From assembly GCA_001768735.1 (NCBI GenBank), contig MEMB01000002.1:825031-889030 (forward strand): DNA of 64,000 nt, given 5' to 3'. The translations under genes were made by a program, and so were the position numbers. Shown here piece after piece: positions 57,717 to 64,000 of the stretch (its first letter is position 1; every line of letters starts with the position of its first letter). Source of the DNA: Alphaproteobacteria bacterium GWF2_58_20. GTDB taxonomy: Bacteria; Pseudomonadota; Alphaproteobacteria; UBA1247. Under the pieces are notes generated by a model. It was not told where the DNA came from and made no database searches. It saw nothing but the letters and a program-made list of their open reading frames with translations.

Positions 57717-58736
57717 ATGACCATGCGTGTCCGTGACGATTACCGCAGCCTTTCCGGCCATGAAAAAGCCGCCATCATCATGCTGGCGATTGGCGAGGAA
57801 AATGCCGTCCGCCTTTTCCAGCACATGGACGAGGACGAGATCAAGGACCTCTCACAAACCATGGCCAACCTCGGTACCATCGGTTCCACCGTGGTTGAGC
57901 GGCTGCTGGTCGAGTTCGCCTCACAGATGTCATCCACCGGCTCCCTTGTCGGCACTTTTGAAAGCACGGAACGCCTCCTGCTCAAGGTCCTGCAGAAGGA
58001 TCGCGTGGATTCCATCATGGAAGACATCCGTGGCCCCGCCGGGCGCACCATGTGGGACAAACTGGGCAACGTGAATGAGGTTGTTCTTGCCAACTACCTC
58101 AAGAACGAATATCCGCAAACCGTTGCCGTTGTCCTGTCCAAGATCCGCGCTGACCACGCAGCCCGCGTTCTCGCCCAGCTTCCTGAAGGCTTTGCCATGG
58201 AAGTTGTCTTGCGCATGCTGCGCATGGAAGCTGTGCAGAAAGAAGTTCTTGAAGACGTGGAGCGCACCCTGCGCAACGAATTCATGTCCAATCTCGCCCG
58301 CACAAGCCGACGCGATGCCCATGAAATGATGGCCGAAATCTTCAACAGCTTTGATCGCCAGACCGAAAGCCGTTTCCTGAACACGCTTGAAGAACGCAAC
58401 CATGATGCCGCCGAAAAGATCAAGGCCCTCATGTTTACCTTTGAAGACCTCGGCAAACTCGACACAACCGGCATTCAGGTCCTGCTGCGCACGATTGAGA
58501 AGGAAAAGGTCACCGTTGCCCTCAAGGGTGCCAGCGACATCCTCAAGAACATGTTCTTTGGCAACATGTCGGAACGTGCCGCCAAGCTCATGCGTGAAGA
58601 CATGGCCGCCATGGGGCCGGTGCGCCTGCGCGATGTGGACGAGGCACAACAGGCCCTTGTCCAGGCTGCCAAGGACTTGGCTGCCAAGGGCGAAATCATC
58701 ATTGCCGACGGCAAGGAAGAGCAGCTGGTGTATTGA
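57717..58736 (+). CDS. fliG: Flagellar motor switch protein FliG
   Basis: [68 protein letters not shown]. Confidence 0.97.
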   Translation: MTMRVRDDYRSLSGHEKAAIIMLAIGEENAVRLFQHMDEDEIKDLSQTMANLGTIGSTVVERLLVEFASQMSSTGSLVGTFESTERLLLKVLQKDRVDSIMEDIRGPAGRTMWDKLGNVNEVVLANYLKNEYPQTVAVVLSKIRADHAARVLAQLPEGFAMEVVLRMLRMEAVQKEVLEDVERTLRNEFMSNLARTSRRDAHEMMAEIFNSFDRQTESRFLNTLEERNHDAAEKIKALMFTFEDLGKLDTTGIQVLLRTIEKEKVTVALKGASDILKNMFFGNMSERAAKLMREDMAAMGPVRLRDVDEAQQALVQAAKDLAAKGEIIIADGKEEQLVY

Positions 58737-59362
58737 TGGCATCCCCGCAGCCCCCACGCCCCTTTACCTTTGATCACCGTGTCTTTGATGACCAGCTGGT
58801 GGTGGACAAGCCACAACCGAAATACACGGAAAACGACCTTACCGCCGCGCAAGCCGAAGCCTTTGCAAAAGGCAGGGATGAAGGCCTGCGGGAAGAACGC
58901 GAAGGACAGACCCGGAAGGCCTGCGACCTTCTTGTCCGCCTGCTGGCCGAAAACACACGCCTTGAACAAGGCATTGCCGAACAGGCAACACGGCTGGTGG
59001 GAGATGCCGGGGAGCTTGCGCGCCGCATTCTTGCAAAGCTCATGCCCATGGCCACGGCCCGGGGGGGGCTGGAAGAAATTGAATCCCTCATTGCCAGCAC
59101 CCTTCTTGAGCAGCATACGGCGCCGCGCATCAGCATCCATGTTGCCCCCGCCATGCAGGCCACCGTCAATGAACTGGTGGAGCGCCTGCGCAAGGATACG
59201 GCCTTTGAGGGAAAACTGGCCATCCTGTCTGACGAAACCTTTGGTGAAAGCGACTGCCGCCTGGAATGGGCCACCGGCGGCGCCGAACGAATGCTTGACA
59301 AGATCTGGAACGACATCAATACCTGCATTTCAAAAGCCACCCCGCAAGGAGAACCCTCATGA
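58736..59362 (+). CDS. fliH: Flagellar assembly protein FliH (FlbE-type)
   Basis: FAKGRDEGLREEREGQTRKACDLLVRLLAENTRLEQGIAEQATRLVGDAGELARRILAKLMP; between fliG and fliN. Confidence 0.82.
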   Translation: MASPQPPRPFTFDHRVFDDQLVVDKPQPKYTENDLTAAQAEAFAKGRDEGLREEREGQTRKACDLLVRLLAENTRLEQGIAEQATRLVGDAGELARRILAKLMPMATARGGLEEIESLIASTLLEQHTAPRISIHVAPAMQATVNELVERLRKDTAFEGKLAILSDETFGESDCRLEWATGGAERMLDKIWNDINTCISKATPQGEPS

Positions 59363-59700
59363 CCGGCAACGAAAACCTCGATCTCAAGGAACTGGAAAGC
59401 CAGGGCAAGGATGAAACCGAAACATCCAGCCCCCTCATTTCCCCCCTCAATTCCCAGCATGAACTGGATGCGATTTATGACATCCCCGTCCAGATCTCCG
59501 CTGTGCTTGGCAAGGCCGACATGGCCGTAAGCCAGCTTTTGAAGCTGGGGCGCGGCGCTGTGGTTGAACTTGACCGCAAGGTTGGGGAAGCCATTGACAT
59601 TTACGTCAACAACCGCCTCGTCGCCCGTGGCGAAGTTGTGGTCGTGGATGACCGCCTTGGCGTGACCATGACGGAAATCATCAAATCAGACAGGACTTGA
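59359..59700 (+). CDS. fliN: Flagellar motor switch protein FliN
   Basis: [67 protein letters not shown]. Confidence 0.96.
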   Translation: MTGNENLDLKELESQGKDETETSSPLISPLNSQHELDAIYDIPVQISAVLGKADMAVSQLLKLGRGAVVELDRKVGEAIDIYVNNRLVARGEVVVVDDRLGVTMTEIIKSDRT

Positions 59701-59707
59701 CAACACC

Positions 59708-61057
59708 ATGAGGCTCCTCATCATCGGACAAGCACAAGGCCCCATCAGCGCGGCAGGCCGCATTGCCCACGAACGTGGCGCAAGGGTTGCCTATGCATCT
59801 GATGCGGCAGGCGCCCTTGCCGCCTTGCGGGCCGGGCATGGCGCCGACCTTGCCATGATGGATGTCGTCCTGGACATTTCCGGTTTCATCTCAAGCCTCG
59901 CCGCCGAACGCATCAATCTTCCCGTAGTCGCCTGCGGCGTGGATGTGGATGCTGGTGCCGCCGTGCGGGCCATCCGGGCGGGCGCCAAGGAATTTGTCCC
60001 CCTGCCGCCGGATGCCGAACTCATCGCCGCCGTTCTTGAAGCGGTGGCCGCCGAAAACCATGCCGTCATTGGCCGTGATCCGGCCATGATGTCTGTCATG
60101 AAGCTCGCGGGACAAGTTGCCGCAACCGATGCCACCATCCTCATCACGGGAGAATCCGGCACCGGCAAGGAAGTGATGGCGCGATACATCCATCTCAACA
60201 GCAAACGCGCGTCCGCCCCTTTCATTGCCATCAACTGCGCCGCCATTCCGGAAAACCTTCTGGAATCCGAACTGTTCGGCCACGAAAAAGGTGCCTTCAC
60301 AGGGGCAACGGCACGCCGCATCGGCAAATTCGAGGAAGCCAATGGCGGCACCCTCCTGCTGGATGAGGTGAGCGAAATGGCCCCTCTCCTGCAGGCCAAA
60401 CTGCTGCGTGCCATCCAGGAACGCGAAATTGAACGCGTGGGGGGATCCGGCCCCGTCAAGATCAACATCCGCCTGCTGGCCACCAGCAACCGGAACCTTG
60501 AGGAAGAAGTCAGGAAAGGCACCTTCCGCGAAGACCTCTATTACCGCCTCAATGTCATCAACCTTTGCCTGCCGCCCCTGCGTGACCGTCCGGGCGACAT
60601 CCTGCCGCTGGCCGAACATTTCACCCGCAAATACTGCGAGCTGAATGGTTTTGATCCCAAGGACCTGGAAGATGGCGCCATCGACAAACTGGTTTCCCAT
60701 GTCTGGCGTGGCAACATCCGCGAGCTGGAAAACACCATTTACCGGGGCGTTCTTGTTTCTCCGGGCGACAGCATCCCGTCGGAATCCATCATGATCCAAC
60801 AGGGCGCGCCCATGCCAAAACCTTCAGCGCCACAGGCCCAGGCAACCCTTGCTGCCGGCGACCTCGTTGGCCGCACGGTGGCAGATGTCGAGAGAGACCT
60901 CATCATTGGCACCCTCCAGCATTGCTTTGGCAACCGCACCCATGCCGCCAACATTCTTGGCATTTCCATCCGCACCCTGCGCAACAAGCTCAAGGCATAT
61001 ACGGAAGAAGGCCTTGAGGTTCCCCAGCCCGGCGAAGGCGCGGAGGCCAGCGCCTAA
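59708..61057 (+). CDS. flbD: Sigma-54-dependent flagellar transcriptional activator FlbD
   Basis: AAA+ core [36 protein letters not shown]-terminal Fis-type [29 protein letters not shown]. Confidence 0.94.
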   Translation: MRLLIIGQAQGPISAAGRIAHERGARVAYASDAAGALAALRAGHGADLAMMDVVLDISGFISSLAAERINLPVVACGVDVDAGAAVRAIRAGAKEFVPLPPDAELIAAVLEAVAAENHAVIGRDPAMMSVMKLAGQVAATDATILITGESGTGKEVMARYIHLNSKRASAPFIAINCAAIPENLLESELFGHEKGAFTGATARRIGKFEEANGGTLLLDEVSEMAPLLQAKLLRAIQEREIERVGGSGPVKINIRLLATSNRNLEEEVRKGTFREDLYYRLNVINLCLPPLRDRPGDILPLAEHFTRKYCELNGFDPKDLEDGAIDKLVSHVWRGNIRELENTIYRGVLVSPGDSIPSESIMIQQGAPMPKPSAPQAQATLAAGDLVGRTVADVERDLIIGTLQHCFGNRTHAANILGISIRTLRNKLKAYTEEGLEVPQPGEGAEASA

Positions 61058-63136
61058 ATGACGGCTTCTGCAGGACAACAGGCCATGAACATGATGCGCC
61101 GAAGCGATATTGTCCTCGCTCTCGGCGTCATTGCCATTCTTGTCATCCTCATCCTGCCCATGCCCCGCTTCCTGCTGGACATGAGCCTTGCCATTTCCAT
61201 GACCCTGTCCGTCATCATCCTGATGACATCCCTGTTCATCCGCCGCCCGCTGGAATTCACCTCCTTCCCCACCATCCTGCTGATCTCCACCATCCTGCGC
61301 CTGGCCCTGAACCTCGCTTCCACCCGCCTCATCCTCGCGGGCGGCCACACCGGCCCGGAGGCCGCCGGCCGCGTGATTGCCGCCTTTGGGCATTTTGTCA
61401 TGGGCGGAAATTTCATCATTGGCATCGTCGTTTTCTCCATTCTTGTCCTTGTCAATTTCATTGTCATCACCAAGGGATCCAGCCGCATTGCCGAAGTGGC
61501 GGCACGCTTCAGCCTGGATGCCATGCCCGGCAAGCAGATGGCCATCGACGCCGACCTGTCTTCCGGTCTCATCAATGAAGATTCCGCCCGCCTGCGCCGG
61601 CGCGAACTCGAAGAGGAAAGCACCTTCTTCGGCGCCATGGACGGTGCCGCGAAATTCGTGCGCGGCGATGCCGTAGCCGGACTGCTCATCACCTTCATCA
61701 ACATCATTGGCGGCATCATCATCGGCACCGCCCAGCAAAACCTTTCGCTGGCCGAAGCCGCGCAAAATTATACCCTGCTCACGGTTGGCGATGGCCTTGT
61801 GTCGCAAATTCCCGCCCTCATCGTCTCAACCGCCGCCGGACTGCTGGTCTCCAAGGCAGGCATCACCGGAAGCACCGATGCCGCGCTGTTTGGCCAGATG
61901 AGCCGTTATCCCACCGCTCTTGGCCTGTCCGGAACCCTGCTCATTGTCATGGGGCTACTGCCCGGCCTTCCCCTTCTGCCTTTCCTGGCACTGGGTGGAA
62001 CCCTGGCCTACACGGCCAACCAGATCCCGAAAATCCGGGCCCGCGCCGAAGCCTCCGAAAAAGCGGCAGCAACCGCAGAAGCCGCAGCAAAACCAACAGC
62101 TGACGCGCCCATTTCCCAAGCCCTGGCCATGGATCATGTCCGGGTGGAAATCGGTTACGGCCTTTTGTCCCTGGCCAGTGGCGACATCGGCCAGCGCCTC
62201 ACCGACCAGATCAAGGCCCTGCGGCGGCAAATGGCCTCCGACATGGGATTCATCCTGCCCTCTGTCCGCATTCAGGATAACCTTCAGCTCCCGGCCACCA
62301 GCTATGTCATTCGCATCAAGGAGATTGAAGCGGCACGCGGCAACCTCCAGCCTGGCCTCCTCCTCTGCATGGACGGGCAGGGGGCGACCGTTTCCATTCC
62401 CGGGGAACAGGTGCGGGAACCCACTTTTGGCCTGCCCGCAACCTGGATCGCCCCGGCATCCAAGGAAGAAGCCCAGTTCAAGGGTTATACCGTAGTGGAT
62501 CCCTCCACGGTTCTGGTTACCCACCTGACCGAAATCATCAGGGACAACATGCCCGACCTGCTGTCCTATGCCGAAACGCAGAAACTCCTTGATGAAATCG
62601 CGCCCGGTTATGGCAAGCTGGTTTCCGACATCATTCCTTCACAAATCACTGTGGGCGGCCTGCAGCGCATCCTGCAGAACCTGCTGGCCGAGCGTGTTTC
62701 CATCCGCGACCTGCCCACCATCCTTGAAGGCGTGGCGGAAGCTTGCGCCATCACCCGCAGCATTTCGGCCATCACGGAACATGTCCGGGCGCGCCTCGCG
62801 CGCCAGTTGTGTGAAGCGGGGACATCTACCGGAGGCGTCCTGCCGCTTCTGACCCTGTCCCCCACATGGGAACAGGCTTTTGCCGAATCCCTCGTGGGCG
62901 AAGGCGAAAACCGACAGCTGGCCATGCCGCCGACACAACTTCAGCAATTCATAACTTCTGTCAGGCAATCTTTTGAATCACAGGCAAAGGCTGGCGAATC
63001 TCCTGTTTTGCTCACCAGCCCTTCCATTCGTCCTTTTGTGCGATCAATTGTTGAAAGATTTCGTCCGCAAACTGTAGTAATGTCGCAGAATGAGATTCAT
63101 CCCAAGGCACGAATCAAAACCATGGGGCAGATATGA
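61058..63136 (+). CDS. flhA: Flagellar export protein FlhA
   Basis: FRIPPER-family sequence LIRRPLEFTSFPTILLISTILRLALNLASTRLIL; GSSRIAEVAARFSLDAMPGKQMAIDADLSSGLI. Confidence 0.97.
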   Translation: MTASAGQQAMNMMRRSDIVLALGVIAILVILILPMPRFLLDMSLAISMTLSVIILMTSLFIRRPLEFTSFPTILLISTILRLALNLASTRLILAGGHTGPEAAGRVIAAFGHFVMGGNFIIGIVVFSILVLVNFIVITKGSSRIAEVAARFSLDAMPGKQMAIDADLSSGLINEDSARLRRRELEEESTFFGAMDGAAKFVRGDAVAGLLITFINIIGGIIIGTAQQNLSLAEAAQNYTLLTVGDGLVSQIPALIVSTAAGLLVSKAGITGSTDAALFGQMSRYPTALGLSGTLLIVMGLLPGLPLLPFLALGGTLAYTANQIPKIRARAEASEKAAATAEAAAKPTADAPISQALAMDHVRVEIGYGLLSLASGDIGQRLTDQIKALRRQMASDMGFILPSVRIQDNLQLPATSYVIRIKEIEAARGNLQPGLLLCMDGQGATVSIPGEQVREPTFGLPATWIAPASKEEAQFKGYTVVDPSTVLVTHLTEIIRDNMPDLLSYAETQKLLDEIAPGYGKLVSDIIPSQITVGGLQRILQNLLAERVSIRDLPTILEGVAEACAITRSISAITEHVRARLARQLCEAGTSTGGVLPLLTLSPTWEQAFAESLVGEGENRQLAMPPTQLQQFITSVRQSFESQAKAGESPVLLTSPSIRPFVRSIVERFRPQTVVMSQNEIHPKARIKTMGQI

Positions 63137-64000
63137 GACTTAAAACATTTCACGCATCCTCGATGGTCGAGGCCATGCGACAGGTTCGGGAAGCACTGGG
63201 CGATGATGCCATCATCGTCTCCTCCCGCACGGAAAATGGCGGATCGGTTGTCCGCCTGACCGCCGCGATAGACGAGGATGAACATATGGACCGTGCTGCA
63301 CACCAGCCGTCCGAAACCCAGAAAGACGCCCCCTTTTCCAAACCGACCTCCATTCCGGATGCCGGGGAGGAACTCATCGAAATCCTGCTGCGTCACGGTA
63401 CACCGGCTGCTGTCACCGAACGTTTCCTTTCCGCTGCGGCCCCCATGGCTGGCACAGAAAACTCGATGGAAGAACGCCTGGCTGCCATCCTGTCCGATGT
63501 CCTTTCCTTCAAGCCGCTTCCGCGTGGTCCATCGCCACGCCCCCTTGTTTTCACGGGCCTTCCGGGCGCCGGAAAAACTCTTTCCATTGCCCGTTTTGCC
63601 ACCCAAGCGGTCATGGCTGGCCTCAAACCCGCCGTCATCAGCGCCGACACCATCCGCGCCGGCGGCACCGAACAGCTGGAAGCCTTCACCCGCATTCTCA
63701 AAATCAAGCTCATGACCATTGAGGATCCGGATGCCCTTGAAGATGCCCTTGCCGCCATTCCTGCGGCAGACCTCTTCCTCATAGACACCCCGGGCATCAA
63801 CCCCTTCAATGCCGATGAACGCCTCATGCTGCGCAAGCTCCTGTCCCTGCCCGGGTGCGATGGCATCCTTGTCATGCCGGGAAGCGGCGACCCCATAGAA
63901 GCCGCTGAAAATGCCCAGACCTTTCTGGATCTTGGCGTCTCGCGCATCATGCCGACCCGACTTGACATTTCCCGCAGGTTCGGCGCCCTTCTGGCCGCAA
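63133..64000 (+). CDS. flhF: Flagellar GTPase FlhF (3' end outside window)
   Basis: Open from ATG 63133 to window edge: MRLKTFHASSMVEAMRQVREALGDDAIIVSSR; P-loop VFTGLPGAGKTLSIARFA. Confidence 0.92.
   Translation, partial: MRLKTFHASSMVEAMRQVREALGDDAIIVSSRTENGGSVVRLTAAIDEDEHMDRAAHQPSETQKDAPFSKPTSIPDAGEELIEILLRHGTPAAVTERFLSAAAPMAGTENSMEERLAAILSDVLSFKPLPRGPSPRPLVFTGLPGAGKTLSIARFATQAVMAGLKPAVISADTIRAGGTEQLEAFTRILKIKLMTIEDPDALEDALAAIPAADLFLIDTPGINPFNADERLMLRKLLSLPGCDGILVMPGSGDPIEAAENAQTFLDLGVSRIMPTRLDISRRFGALLAA

Noticed and set aside
1-64000. CRISPR arrays, tRNA/rRNA genes, prophage or transposase genes
   Set aside because: None recognised on reading the window and ORF track

Overview
The window is a 64 kb chromosomal segment of an alphaproteobacterium. 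Gene order and content look Rhodospirillales-like, but this is inference. It contains: (i) a pseudokinase/membrane-protein pair and serA; (ii) a translationally coupled run in which an FG-GAP-like exported protein is followed by four divergent GNAT-like proteins interleaved with two near-identical ~66-aa ORFs; (iii) a PAS-GGDEF/DUF2336 pair ending in a MITE-like palindrome; (iv) a housekeeping block thiD-like/glmM/ftsH/tilS/cpoB-pal-tolB-tolA-tolR-tolQ-ybgC-ruvB-ruvA-ruvC-yebC-ymdB-like/5-FCL, followed by a 6S RNA candidate and zapA; (v) tkt-gap-fba; (vi) a large flagellar/chemotaxis region from fliO to flhF. The flagellar region has three consensus sigma-54 sites and four perfect TTAA-N7-TTAA (CtrA-type) boxes, all in intergenic regions next to flagellar genes or sciP. 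The strongest candidate for something undescribed is the GNAT/small-ORF array at 5525-9933, which includes a recent 227-bp duplication or gene conversion. All family calls come from reading motifs in the translations; no database search was run.
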